DNA of 64,000 nt. It comes from Panopea generosa. Its lineage: Eukaryota; Mollusca; Bivalvia; Adapedonta; Hiatellidae. The translations under genes and the position numbers were made by a program. The stretch is taken from contig CM055901.1 in NCBI GenBank assembly GCA_029582155.1, positions 54,121,625 through 54,185,624 of the forward strand, read 5' to 3'. Below the pieces are notes generated by a model. It saw only the letters and a list, made by a program, of their open reading frames with translations, had not been told where the DNA came from and searched no databases. Below are positions 28,001 to 43,000 of the stretch, piece by piece (the stretch's first letter is position 1; each line of letters starts with the position of its first letter).

Positions 28001-31000
28001 AACAGATGAGTTTTAGAACTGTTTATGGAACTTCAAGAAAAACTGCAATGGCATTGAAAAGCAAAGTGGATATGCACCAGTGTTCCAGATAAGCCTTTCT
28101 TCAAAAGAGTGTTTTACTCCCTAAATTAAAATGCAATGCTTATTTTCAAATGTAAAGTGTAAAAATGAAAATCTTAATCAATTTGCTATTTAAAATTAAC
28201 CCAACGACACTGAAATTGTCAGTATTCAAGCTTATTTTACCCCTTACTTTAAATTGTAATGCTTAATTCTGAAATTTCAATGCTTAAATACTCCCAAATA
28301 GTGCTTATCTGGAGCACTGATATGCACAAAGAGATTTAACATCAGTAATTCTCAGCAAGTTTGGTCAATGGAGAAGCACGGGCAAGATTTTCACTTGGAA
28401 AATTCAAACAGCTGCAACTTTGCCAAATACAGAATAAGTGAAACGAAGCTTTAAGTGACCCTTCCAAGCACAATGAATTCAAATTGATGGATCAAGAAGA
28501 GGAATGAACAGAATTCTTCGGGAATGCAAAATGGACATGCAAACTAGATTTCTTACTGGTCCTTCTGATTAAGTTTTTGTGTAATAAGAGTGTTGGTTCA
28601 AGTGAATTGTGTTTAACGCCTTTTACTACACATGGCAGGTTATGTACGGCATATTCAGTTTAGTGGTGGAGGAAGGCCAGAATGAATCTGAGTAGAACCA
28701 TCGTCTTTCTGCAAGTAAATGGCAAACTTTCTCATAAAGTTTTAAGACTTACATGTGGCTGGATCCAAACCCACAAACTCAACAGTGAGAGGTGGACAAC
28801 TTACCCATGGACCAACAATTCAAAACAAGAAGCTCAGACTTTATTCCGAACATGAAAAGGGCCATAACTCAGTCAAAAATCATTGAACCCCAACACAAAA
28901 GGATATGCACAACTAAACATCACACTGAACCTTCCCTACAAGTTTCTGAAAAATCAAACCACAGATGTCCAACAAGTTAAATCAGGGGCTTGGACTAATC
29001 AGCCGCAGACCAAAAATTAAAAATAGCCAATTTTTAATTCCGAAAATGCAATGGGTCATAACTCCATTAAAAATCATTAAATCCGAATGCAAAAGGGATA
29101 TGCACAGCTGGAACTCACACTGATCTTTTTCAGCATGTTTTGGCAAAATCCAATGACAGATGTCATCCAATAGTTGCTAAAAGATTTTTATTGACCAAGA
29201 AAATATGCCGTTCTGGAAACTCAGCATAGCGCAATATCATGGATCTAATTGAACAAGAGTAAGATACAAAAAGGGAAACTCGCCAGTAGGTGATCACAAA
29301 GGGCCCTTGACAAGACTAGTGCACAACAAGTAGTAAAGTCATTTTTTAACAGTTGTTTCGGACAACATACCTTCACATATACGGGTCAGTTGCTGCGTAT
29401 GTTCTGCATATCCCTCCTGCAGTTTATCCTGGTGGTATTCATACGTGTTGTCCTGCAGCCGACACCAGAACTCATGAGGCGTGTAGATGACCGTCACCAT
29501 CACGTGATTTGAAAATGATGAGTTAATTAACGACAGGTCTCGCAGCTTGTACCTTAAAATAATTATTAAAATAGCTTAAAATATGTCTCCTTGATTTTAC
29601 AGCAGCGAAATATTTCCTTAACCTTGTACTTAGGCCGTCCTTAAAAAATAAATTGTTTGCCGTGCTCCTATCTACTCACTAAAAATTGCCACTACCAAAC
29701 TTTTTTATTGACTTTCAAAGTGTTTTAAGTATTTTTTTTTCATGATTTATGTCCATCTTTTGTTTAAATGACTATACAAGTTCAAAATTTGGTCCCCAAA
29801 AAATTAGCTACTTACCTACCCACATGAAAAATATTGGGTCTGAGTACAGCAAACAAATTTTTTTAAGGATGGCCTTATATGTATATAGTATGAACCTTTG
29901 TATACAATACGTGTAATTTTAACCAATGTTCTAGATTCAAAAATGGAACATAAAGTTGACAATCACATTCAAATACAGCCTAAAGTCAGTCGACATGTTA
30001 TGGTTTGACATTGTGCCCCCAGCTGGTTACAAGTCATATAACACCAGTGGCCCAGATAAGAACTGACTGAATAGGGTGAACTCTTCAAAATTAAAATAAA
30101 TGAGTGAAATCTTATTATCAATGATTTAATTTTCACTCTGACAGCAAGTTTACAATAATTGAGTGAAACATGGAGTATTGCCTATTAAAATGAAAGTAAT
30201 TCAAATTTACTTATTAACTCTTCTATATTAAATGCACGGTATTGTAAAATTGTTGCTGCCAGCAACTCATGATTTGCGTTATCAATATTGTATCAAATGT
30301 GACTGAACAAACTAGTTTCTTCTTGCACAAATGCAGCTGCCTGCAACTCATAATTTCTGGTCCAATTCGTTGTTGACGATGTTAAATAATGTTGTTTTAA
30401 AACTAATTATTGAAGAAACTGGTGTTGGGGGCAAAAAGTAACTCAAAATTGTACTTTTACTTGACATTTTGTCAAAGTGTATAATCTTGATCATCTACAT
30501 GATTTCATTTCTACGTCCAAATAATATGCAAACTCCTTTAACAACAGGGAATCAATTATCAGGCTGTTTACCGAAATACAGGAAATGTGAAACAGCTGAT
30601 TGAATACACACATATTAACAATGTTTCGTGTGAAAGGAAAATTATTCACGTTACTAGCACGTTTCTTTGCATTTATTTGAGTGAAATACCCAAATACGTA
30701 GCTTACCTGGAGCACTATATAACTGTGACATGCTTCTACGCATGTTGAAGTTAACGAAACTTTGATCACGCAGTCCAAAGTTTTAATGTTCGGGCAGCAG
30801 CAGCGTTTTGATGTAATGGTTGAGTTACTGATCATGTAGACAATCAAAGGTACATTAAAATTAATCCAAATAAATGCTTTTCAAGTTAAGACTGGGGCAG
30901 TACCCAAAGACAGAATATTATCCAAGTTACAAATTTCCATCATTTAAGAAAACACCTGAAACTTAGCAAATGTAAAGCAGAGTTTCAAACTGGAATTCAA

Positions 31001-34000
31001 CAAAAAGAAATCTAATGAAGTAAACATATATATTAAAGCAATGTTATATACTTAAGTTGTAATTTATAATTTTATACATACCCATACTTCCCAACAACAT
31101 CTGATGCCTTAGCATCATACAATCTGGCTATGACATCATCTGCCGTGTCTGGGGGGAAAACCTGCTTCACCTTGGTACTAATGGCTACTGGTGTGGCGAC
31201 CTGTGCACCAACGTCCTTCTCGAGAAGTATGTCACTAAGGCACATACCCATGTCTAGCAGCTGGACTTTATATACACCACTATCTTCCACCTGGCCAACA
31301 TCAAGTAGCAGTGTTCTGTAAAACATACATGCTATGGTTAATATAATTAAATGATGTCAGATTTTCCATTGCTTACAAGTTCATTCATTAAAACCAGATA
31401 TTTCTTTGTACTAAGTAGTGATGAATTATGTTCTGAGGAGCAACAAATGAAAGTTCTTGAAAAAAATTTCCTTTCATTCTATCCATCTCACAAATGCACA
31501 ATTTCAATATATAAATAAACATTTTTTAAAACCAAAACATGCAGCGATATAGCGAACCATCACAATTTTTTATTTTGGTTCAAAGTGGCATAATCATGCA
31601 TTTATAAGATATAACTCACTGTTGGCAAAAGTTCTAAAAATACATACAGGACATATCAAATACATGTACCTATTTTCTTGATGTGTGCTTTGAAGAGATA
31701 TTCTTGTACAAATTTTGTATTCTGCAACCTGTTTTTATCATCTCATTGTTAAAGCTTTCACAATGTAGATGTGAATAACCCTAACTATCAATCACAAAAA
31801 CATCACACTAACACCAGATGTTGATTTTCGTGTAGAAGATCAAACATCAAATTAGAGTCACACATTACAACATAGTATTACTACTTAAAAGTTTTTATAA
31901 AAATAGCAGCCAATAGGGTCACATATGATCAGAGAGGTCAGGCAAATCGCGCATCTAAAGTGCTGGAATTTCCAGGACTTTGCACGGGAACCTAACAAAA
32001 GAAAACCTCAAATGACATTTTCTGAAAACAAAAGCAGTTTTTTCTTGTATTTTCAGAAATATACCTCTTGTGCGATGGGTAATTAGTTATTTGATGTGAG
32101 CATGTGTTTATAGACTGATTGCTAAAAATGTCTCACTACACAGTTATGCCCCTTTTTTCCACAGTAATATGATTCTTACGCTTAAAAAGAAAGTCCTATG
32201 TAATTTGGTTTTGAAATATTTTCAAAATGGTTCATAGTGGTTGTGATTTCTTGCTGCAGCTGAGTACAGCAAAAGCTGGAATAGCATATACTGCAATAAG
32301 ACGTTACTGGTGTATTTATAAGCATTTAAGGAATTCTTTTTTCAAAACATCTTAGGCTGTTACTGCATCCTCTCTAACAAAAAAATAAGCTGGTCAACCC
32401 AGTTTTTGTGAATTTTTATGTTGGTATACATTCCTGCTATGAAAAAAATTATATACTAATATAGTATGTGGAATTTTTTTTTTAATAAGGAAATCCTAGA
32501 CCTTAGGACGGCGTTTTTTCATTTTCTGTTTTACGACAGACACCATGTCGTTGTCGTACGATTATTTTAAATTAAAACTAATTAAAGATGGCAAAGAAGA
32601 ATCATTCATTCGGCGAGTAAACTTGGAAACGTGTGTTAGTGACATAGTTAACACTCTTACTGCTGACAATATATTGATTACACATGTATATGCGGACGAA
32701 TCTGCCATCGCCCTGGATACAAAGTTTTATGTTCTGAAGAGCTTTGGGTTTGTTGCTTTGTTTTATTTACTTTCTTTTACTGTTAATAATAATGCGTATT
32801 TATATTAGAATCAGGCGGAACAATATTACATTTTCCGATGTATTCACTAAAGGATCGATTCCATCTGAACAAGCAATAATAGGTAGTATCTGAAGTGAGA
32901 ATGCACAGTATTTCGGATATCCACTGATTCGGATATATGGCAATAGATACTACAACAGAAAGTGGTAGCCATCAGTTATTCAGAGCAGCTTCTGTTTTTG
33001 AGTATTCATTTTGTAAATGTTCTAAAATTTACCTTGGAAGGCATTAAACAACAACAATAAAGATGTTCTTGTAACTGTTTATACTGTATGGAAGTTGTGT
33101 CTGTCTTTTTTTCCTTCAGGAACGTTTAACAATAATATTGTTTCATTATAAATTGAAGTACAGACAGGTACTACCACCTTTCAGAAGGAATTATTTGGAT
33201 TTACTAGAGATGAGATACTTTTAAATGATTATTCATTTTTTCCCCAACAGATGCAAAACTGTTACAGTTAAGGTTAAAGAACTACTGACTGACCTTGATG
33301 TATCGGAGAAGAAAGACGAAAATAACAAGGTTTTTGACATTTTGATGAAAGCATCAAGAAAATATGATTCATATCCCACTTTTCGGTTAGTAAAGTCAGT
33401 TACATTTTGTTTCAAAATACATATATTATAATGTCTTCCCAGTTTTTGCCTTCGCCATCTGTCCACAAATCAACCCGTATCTGAGAGGGACAAACGGTTT
33501 AAGAAAATCTTCGTTGCCGGTTAGTTGCTATTTTACATAAATGTTAAATACAGTTAAATTCGGCAGAATGTATTTCAGTAAGTGTTATTAGAACATACAG
33601 TGCTTCCAGTGCATAATTATGTACAAAGGCCTTGTAAACTAAAATCTATAATATACAGTATTGTCACATAATGACAAACATTAAAAATGTTTTAAAATAT
33701 ATTAAAAATGTTTAATAATGACATAATTGTGAGCTTCCAGTTCTTTTAATATCATTATACACCTTTTTTAATTAAAATAATAACCCATGCTTTCAGCAAA
33801 AGTGAGAGGCTTCATTATGTGTAAAGACTGTGGCAAGCATAGGGTTGTGTACAGTGCAGTAAAGTTGACCGCTTCGGAATTGCGTTCAGTTACTCGGGTA
33901 GAAGAAGAGTTGATCTTCATATGTGGAGATCCCTTATTTCACGCCGGAATATACAAAGACAAGATGATTGTCAAAGAGGGCATCTCATGCAGCTCTCCAA

Positions 34001-37000
34001 TGGAGGCATCCTATTATGCAGGTACATTTTTCTTTAAAAGTATTTAACCATAGATGTAGGTATCCTTGGTTCTAACATAAGCCCATGGCTCAGTAGAGCT
34101 GAAAATATGGAAAACTGTAGCTGTTATCCATCTGCCAATCAATCTTCACCTGTATGTGAAGATTTTTCAATCTGATTTTGTTCCAACTAAGATCTTAGAC
34201 ACTATCTACTGTTGAAAGTTTAATTTCTCCTCAGAACTAAGGCTCTATGTAAAGAAAGACATTAAAGTTACTTAATTTGCACTTGCATACAAATGACAGT
34301 GCTTTTTTCTCAATTAAAAAAAATACAAAAATATAGAGGATCAAATGGCAGCTTTCCAGCTATAATTGTTGAGGAAGACACAAGGTGCCCTTTCCAGCTA
34401 TAATTGTTGAGGAAGACACAAGGTGCCCTTTCAGACATTTTTTCAGACACAGGGGTAGAACCACAGTCTTCCACAAGCTAGTTGGATGGCTTGACGCTAC
34501 AGTGAAGAGCAAATAATTGTAAAAACATTATTAAATGTTGATAGTAATATACTAATGTAGTACATGTAGTTTCATAGTATTAAAATAAAAAATATCTTTT
34601 AAACAGGAACAATAGTACAGTTTGACGTCTGCTTTTATTGTGGAGATGTGTATATCCTCGACAATGAGGAGGTTAAGCTAATCAAAGAAGAGTATGGAAT
34701 TGTGCGTCCAATTTGTGCTGTATGCAGGGAGACCAAGCCAATTAAAACACGAAATGCAATAAAAATTTAAAAAAATGATAGTGACAGACAGACATTACTT
34801 CAATTGTGAAACTGTAGTCAAACCCTGACAACTTTATAATGTCAGATAGTGTTTCTAAGAAAATGTACCAAGCTTTAATATTAAAGTAATCAAGGGTGTT
34901 TTTAGTTGAATGACCGAACATTAAAAAAAAGTTACAAAGTCTTAACTTACGAAATTCTAGACATGCTGTTTCTTTGTTAAATAAAAGTCATGTGCTTAAT
35001 CAGTTTGACAATTAAATTGATTGCAAGAATCAAACTATTAATTTGTTAAATACTTTGTGTAAAGTTTTAAGTGCAAAACAGATAGAGACCCTTCACACTT
35101 TGCAGGCTTGGGACTGTCAAGGTGTTAGTACAACATTAAGCGAGTACACATTAAATAGCACTACATTTATGCTATACTACACATTTGGTGTGTTTAGTCT
35201 TTACTTTTATACTATTAGGCAAAGGTATCATGCATACAAGCTACACATACAGAAAGCAACAATACATTTAAAGTAAATACTATTTACGGCTGAAATCTTT
35301 ATTTTCTATGGTGTACAAAAATTTTTTTTTTTTACCCTTTTGGACATTTTTTTTTCATTTATTTGGTCGACTGCCCAAAAATTGAGGTCTTTATTTTTAT
35401 TTTTATTTGGCCCCCGACTCAATTTTTTTGAAAAATCTCCCGTAAAACAGAAAATAAAAAATGCTGGCCTTATTTTATATAGAACAAAGAACAAAATTCA
35501 ACTGTGTAGTGGGACCTTATAATTCCATTATTGCTATGCTGGTCACCACTAATTAAATGTACATGAACAATAATTGTCATTGCGATTATCACACCCAATT
35601 GTGTCTGTGGCAATTAATAATCAGAAGCCAGTTGTGAAAACACTTTTTTCATATAATTGAGTCCATCTGGGTACCAAATAATCATTTTGTACAATTGAAA
35701 TTTTCTAACTATTGAATTTGTTCTAATGAGTGAATAGGGAATAATTTCAGGACTGACATAGTAATTCAGATCACTGCAAGTTTTGTATCACTATATTTTG
35801 TACCAACGCAAGATCTCTGTATATATAATAGATAGAAGCTTTTTGTTGAAATAATAGCAACTTACTTGTCTTGTGTGATCTCTGCAAACATGTCCTTGGC
35901 TTCTTCAGTCCACTCTCCACCACAGGGTTGTATGGCACCTAGGCTACATTCTATACCCTGGGTATATAAAATAACAACTACTGTGAAAACAAGTACTTCA
36001 ATAATAGTTATTTTATAATAACTGTATAATAGGACTAAATATTCTGGTTACTACTAGCACGTGCCTCTCTCAAAAGTCACAGCTCTTTAACCAGTGAAAA
36101 CAGACAAATATACACAAAACCTCAAAATCACCTATAGCATAAAATAACCAAACACACAGCTTGCTTACCTGAACTGGAAGTTGTCCAAATTCGGATGGCA
36201 GTTTACGAAGGTCTTTCATGGACACTGTTTCTGTGTTGCCGTGGTCTAGAAATATCACAGTGACATCTTTGGAGTCCGCATTTGTAACCTTCGCACGATA
36301 CCAGGACTCATCCTCAGTGTAAAGTGCAGCAACTATCGAGTTTTCCCCTACAGAGTCGACACAGATTCTTTCATCAGTACATGCGCTATAGAAATCAAAC
36401 ATTGTATTTAACAGGTCATCCATTTTGGATGTGAAACTCTCCAGCTGGACCCAAAGTTTTGATGGTGACTCGATGTGTCCAATGACTACTTTCACTCTCT
36501 GTCCCACTTGTAATTTCTCACTAGTCAATTCATCTGCAGTGGCTATAAAACTGTCCAAGTTTACATTAGCTGGTTCTGGGGATTCCACGACTTCTTCCTC
36601 AACAGTCTTTGGTGCCTCTCCTGTAATTTGATTGGTAGATATTATTTCTATAAAATACTAAAGTCGCGGACCAAACATACTAATGTCTCCCAGGTAATTA
36701 AATAGTAAATCTCACATGTTTTCCCACAACACATACATGTACAGTTGTTTATATATTATTGTTTTGTTTTCATGACAATAGTCTAAGCACTGCCACACCG
36801 GAGTAACATGCCGCAGACACATGGTACGATACCATACTCAGTCCCGCCTGGGATCAAACCAACAACCGTCTATTACAGTTTTGTTATTTATATAAATATT
36901 GCCTTTTAGGAATAATCTGAGCGTTTTACTTACTTTACTTGAAAAATAGAGATGTCACAATATCACAATGAAACAAATGTAACTGTCTTATACTGAGGAG

Positions 37001-40000
37001 TAAATCCTTACTTGTTTGATAATATTATTTATCTTATTATAAGCAAGATATATAAATGGAAACGTTGCTTGATTTTTATAATATTGTTTTGTCTCATAAA
37101 ATACAAGATACATAAATGCATCTCAATTACCTTTAACTGCAGTTTCCACTGTGGCCTCAGACTGTGCCGCAACAGTTTCTTCTATCACCTCAGCTTCTCC
37201 ATCATCGTTTTCTTCGACATCAGACTGGTTCAGAATTGAGACAAAATCTTGCTGATTCTCATCTAGCAGTTCAACATTGTACTCTGGAACATTTGTCTGG
37301 AAGGTCACAGTCAGTTCTTTACCTGCTATAGCTTCAGTAAGTTGCTCACACTTTGCAGTAGACATAGTTTTTAGTGCAGACAATCGACAAGCATAAGCTA
37401 AAGGTGGGTTAGTTAGCAATTCATGTGTCAAACTTCTTAGATCTGCTGAACTGTTGATTGTTTCTGAATTTCCGTAGTCTACAAATTGGACTGTAAGTGA
37501 TCCAGAGTCTTTAGTAACGACTACTGCTCTATACCAGTTGTGATCTTCCGAAAACTTTGCACAGACTGCATCTCCAATATCAACATCTGATAAATTCAAA
37601 GCTTCTCCTGATTCCAAAGACTGGATTCCTTCTGTTAATCTATTTAGCAACTCCTCTTCACAGACAAGTTGAACATAGATGGTACCAGTCTGTTCAATAT
37701 TGGAAACATAACATGTTGCCGAGTCTGTAGGGACAGACTGTGCATGGTATTGCTTGAGGGCATCTGAATCACTTGGTGATACTGTACTCACAACCTTCTT
37801 AGCAAATCCTGCCTCAATAAGACTGTCAGATATATCTGCATCATCAGACTTCAAATTAACAACCACAGCTGAGACAAAGTCACAAGTTAGTTCTTTTTCA
37901 AATGTCAGTTTTTCAAAATGTTCAGTTGCATCTTCTGACCACTTTTCCTCTACAGCTTCAACACCATCAAGACCACATTGAACAGCAAAAGGTATGGCAC
38001 TCACTAAATCTGAAGTAATACACTTGAGGGCATCAATGGTAGTATCTTCAGAATTTCCATAATCTACAAATCTCACAGTCACACTCTGTCCATCAACCTT
38101 TGCAACAACAGCCCTATACCAGGCTCCATCTTCAGTATACAGACTACAACACGCATCCCCAACACAAACTTGATCAATTTTCAAATCTTCATTAACTTCT
38201 TCATACTCTGCAGCAACCTTTTCCATAAGCTCATTTAGTTCTGCTTCCTGATCTACTCGTTGAACATAGAAGTCGGCTGGACTGTTAACTTGACTCACAT
38301 AGACGGCAACTGATGACTGTGGGATTTTAGGAGTGGGATATTTGTAATTATCCTTCACAGCAGTTATTTCTGAATCCATAACATTTTTTTTTGTATGTCC
38401 TTTTTGATCAGCAGGAACTCCAGAAGGTCCTAATCCAAGTTCATCACTCATATGTCTTCCATCAGGCATTGTCAAACTAACTGTAGCAATACCATCTTGT
38501 AGGTCTAATACATTAAGAGTCATCTCTTGGTCAGTAACCAGCTCAGAAAACTTTGTTGTCAACTGATTACTTGCCTTATTGGAATTTTCCAATTCACATT
38601 GGAATGCCTGAGGTGCTAGGTTTACCAATTCTTCGTTCAGCAAACAGATATCCGACTTTGCTACTTTCTCTGTATTTCCATAATCTACAAACAAAACTTC
38701 AACTGTATCGGGATATGATGCAGTCACTTTTGCTCGATACCAGTTTCCATCCGCAATGTACTTTGCAGCACATGCCATATCCATTGGTAAATTAGGAACT
38801 CCGGTGTCTGATTTACAGTGGGCATCTAACTTCCCCATAACCTCATCTAATTGTGGGTACAATCGAGCCAGCTGACACCAGAAACTTGCAACAGAATCAG
38901 TCTGTGTAACGTAAACACCTTCTGTGGATCCAATACCAATTCCGATATCATTCTGGAATTTAAGAATTTCAAAGCGGGTTGATGCTTCCCTTTTGGATCC
39001 TGGACCAGTTCCAGGCGGTGTTGCTTCTTTTTCTGGTCTTACAACTGCAGCTTCAATCAATTCTTTAGATACATCTGATCCACCTGCAACAAGATTCACA
39101 GAGAAATATTCATCCTTAACTTCTACTACTGTACATTTCAATACCTCATCTTTAACTAAACTGTCCATGATGTCCTTAGCATCGCTTGTCCAGACACCTG
39201 TCTGTAATGGACGAACACCTTCCAACCGACACATTGCAGCTTGGCAAGGCTCCTTCAACATCTCCTCTGTAGGCAGACGCAGAGAATCCTGCCCAACCAT
39301 ATCAGAATTACCATAATCAATGAACCGGACTTTACTATCATTCCCAATAGCTTTCTCAACGTAGCCTCTGTACCAAGCACCATCTTCAGAGTATGTTGCT
39401 ATGACAGCAGTTCCCTTTGTCATGGATGTGACCTTCATATCAACCCCAGAACCTGTGGTGTAAACTTCCTGTATTTTCTCCACAAGTTCCACTAGGCTAT
39501 TTTCCTGATTTACTGGCTGAATCCAAAACTTTTCTGGATTCTCAATCCAAGATACATAGACATCAATCTCCTGCCCCGACTGAAGGTTTGCAGTAATATA
39601 AGGACTTGACACTATTTCTTCTTTCACTGATGACCCTTTCATTGTGACAAATGAACAATGTCCCTTATCACACAGCCCTTCTGCAACATTGACTTTTTCC
39701 TCATTAACAAGATCCAACATATGGTTTAAACCTGATGTTCTGCTGATAACCTTGGCAACCAAGTGTTTATCAATAGTCATGTCCTCAAAATCCTCTATGG
39801 CTTTTTGTGACCACGTTTTATTCTTTGGGACTAAACCATCCAGTCCACATTTGATTCCCTGAATTTTCATTTTCAAGAATTCTGTTTTTAACTTTTTAAG
39901 TTTAGATAAGTTGACCATCTCTGTATTTCCATAGTCAACAAAATGAACTTCAACCTCATGTTGGCTTGGTTTCCTAACCTCTGCTCTGTACCACATATTA

Positions 40001-43000
40001 TCTTCAGAAAACTTTGCTGCACATGGCATACCAATTTCTGCACTCCCTATGGCCATCTCCTCTTCTGGCAAGTTATTGTAGACTGTGTTCATATTTTCCA
40101 TTAGCTCCTCAAGACTGGGACAGTTTTTGATTACTTGACACCAGAACTGCTCTGGACTGCTTGTGTAGACTACATACACATCAACGGTCTCATGTGCATC
40201 CAATAGTAATGGGGACAAAACTCCACCCTTCAAAGATTCATCATTAGCCACACCTCTAAACCTGCTCTTGACTGGAGCTGAGGAGTCCCCACTTCCGTTA
40301 AGACCACTTGCAGATTGTGGAGGTGGCGTAGTTTCTGTTTCCCAGTCATCCCCTCCTCCATTTGTATTAGGTTTACTACCGAATCCTCCACCACCTGTGC
40401 TACTGCTTCCACTTCCCCACTCATCTTTCTTTTGTCCAAAGCCACTACCACCACCACCATGAGATCCAAATCCACTCGGCTTTCCTCCAAACCCACCAAC
40501 TCTAGAATCCACATTTGTTTTTGCTCCAAAACCTCCTTTATTGCCAAATCCAGCACCTGCAGAGGAGCTGCTACCTTTATCACCCCAGTTCTTGGATGAA
40601 CTGTCACCATCACCTCTTGAACTGGAACCAAAGCCACCTCCAGCACGACTTCCAAAGCCACTACTACTTCTGTCACCGCCCCCAAAACCTCCTGTTCTTC
40701 TAGAACCACCATCTGTAAGGAAAAAAGATACATAAAAATGAGTGGCCAAGTGGTCTAACGCGTCATCTCAAGATCACTTAACTTTCACCGCCAAAGTCAT
40801 AGGTTAAGTCCTGCTCGCTCAAAAAACATTATGTGAATTACTTGCCGAAGGACAGTTCTACTCAGATTCATTCTGAGGTATTCCTCCACCAATAAAACTG
40901 GATGTGCCATATATAACCTGAAATGTATTGAAAATGGCAAAATGGCATTAGTTCCCATTAAAAAGACACACAAAAAAACACATAAAAATGAAACAAGCTC
41001 ATCAAGGGCAAAAAAGTTTCTAGGTTTTAAACTTATATAGTTTTAAATGTCTTGATAAATATTTCCATTTCACAAAAATATAACAAAACTGCATAAAACA
41101 ACAAAAAAATTCTGGTACATCAAATTAGGCTCTATGAAGATCTGTATTTATAATATTTATGTTTTAAGAGTCATATTAATGTACAGTTAACTAGACAACA
41201 GGGCAAATTTGAATAACCCTACAATTAAAATATTTTTTAAAATAATTGAACATTCACTTCCCTTAGTCACATGCTAAAACTATGAAAAAAATTGAGCTCT
41301 GTGCATAAAAAACGACACAGCAATTTTGATAAATTTTCTTAACATTTCCAAAAATTACATTTTTGCACGATACAAATATGAAATTAGAACTCTCCCAGTA
41401 TGTGTGCAGAACCGTTCATATTTTAAAAAGGGTCATAAATCTTGTAAATAGTTAATTGGCATAATGTATGTGTACTTCACATATTCATGGTTACGTATGA
41501 CAAGGTTTTATTTACATCAGTTGTTTTCCATTGCAGTTACAGAACATGTCTTGTGCATGACATGTTATCATATCGTAACAGACCAGACACAAATATAATT
41601 TTTATATTTGTATAAAAAACTTTTTTCATGAATGACCAGATGTGATTTTGACCTATGAGCTACAATCTTGCATGCAACACATCGTTAAGTCATGGGCAAC
41701 AATACAATGTAGAATGTTTGGAAGAGATTGATAAAGGAATTATCGGCCAAACAAGACTCTGGCTTCTGACGGACGGTGATGGTGAAACCAGTATACCTCC
41801 CCCACTTCTTTGTTAGTTTAGTTTTAACAAAAACATTATGGCAATACAACGGTAAATTTTTATCGAAAAGGAAGTCAAATTCGAAAAATAAGAAGTTGAA
41901 AAGAGAAATAGTTGCAAATAGAGATAGAGAATCTAATGGACCTCCCTTTTACTTCTTTGTTGTAACATATATGTATATATTACCTTTAGCTGGATTGGGA
42001 CAGTCTCTAGCCATATGTCCAGATTCTCCACATTTGTAACAGTCACGTCCCCCACCACCGCCAGCTGAAAACATACATGTATATATCACATATCTTTACT
42101 AACAGTCACGTCCCCCACCACCACCAGCTGAAAACATACATGTATATATCACATATCTTTACTAACAATCACGTCCCCCACCATGACCAGCTGAAAATAT
42201 ACGTGTATATATCACATATCTTAACTAACAGTCAAGTCCCCCACCACCACCAGCTGAAAACATACATGTATATATCACATATATTTGCTTTTTCCATTTT
42301 TTGAAATTATTTGTTTTTGAAAAATTGTTCAAAAAGATACCACGCAAATTAACACGCCTGCATACCTAATGGTAGATACTACTTTATCCATTTATTCGCC
42401 GGGCCCGATAAGCTCAGTCAATTACACGTCTGACTATCAATTCAGGGGCCATGAATTTGAATCCCCGCCCGGCAACAGTCTCCGTGATGATCGATATACA
42501 ACATTGCGTCTCATTATCATTATCATCGTCTCTCACCGCTGATTCAAGTGGGAAAGTTATCAGTTACTTGCAGAGATAGGGTGTACTCGAGTACTTGTTA
42601 ATCTTTCAGGACCCCAGGAAAACGTAGTTATGTTAACTGATTGTCTGTTAGCCCCCAATGGCATAAAAATGACGCTTAATATTCAATCAATCAATACTTT
42701 TACAAGTGTATATTAATATCATTGACTGTAAGTAATGATTAGATATTACTCCTATATGTATATGCTAGGGTTAAGATGATAATTATGTTTATAGAAATGC
42801 ATAGGAAGATACTGTTCCTACATGTAAACTCTTAAAATTAAGATGACTTTCTGTGTACTACTTTTATTTTTTAATGGGGTTTTATGGCATAGTGCCACCA
42901 TTGCAAAAAGGAAGTGCTTCCGTGGGGTAGTCGCATAATGGCGGTTGTAAATAATCCTCAATTCTTCTTCTTTAAAAATGCATTTTCCTATTTTTAATGC

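Noticed and set aside
37754-37981. Plus-strand frames within the large Tudor exon
   Set aside because: They are shadows of the minus-strand coding exon.
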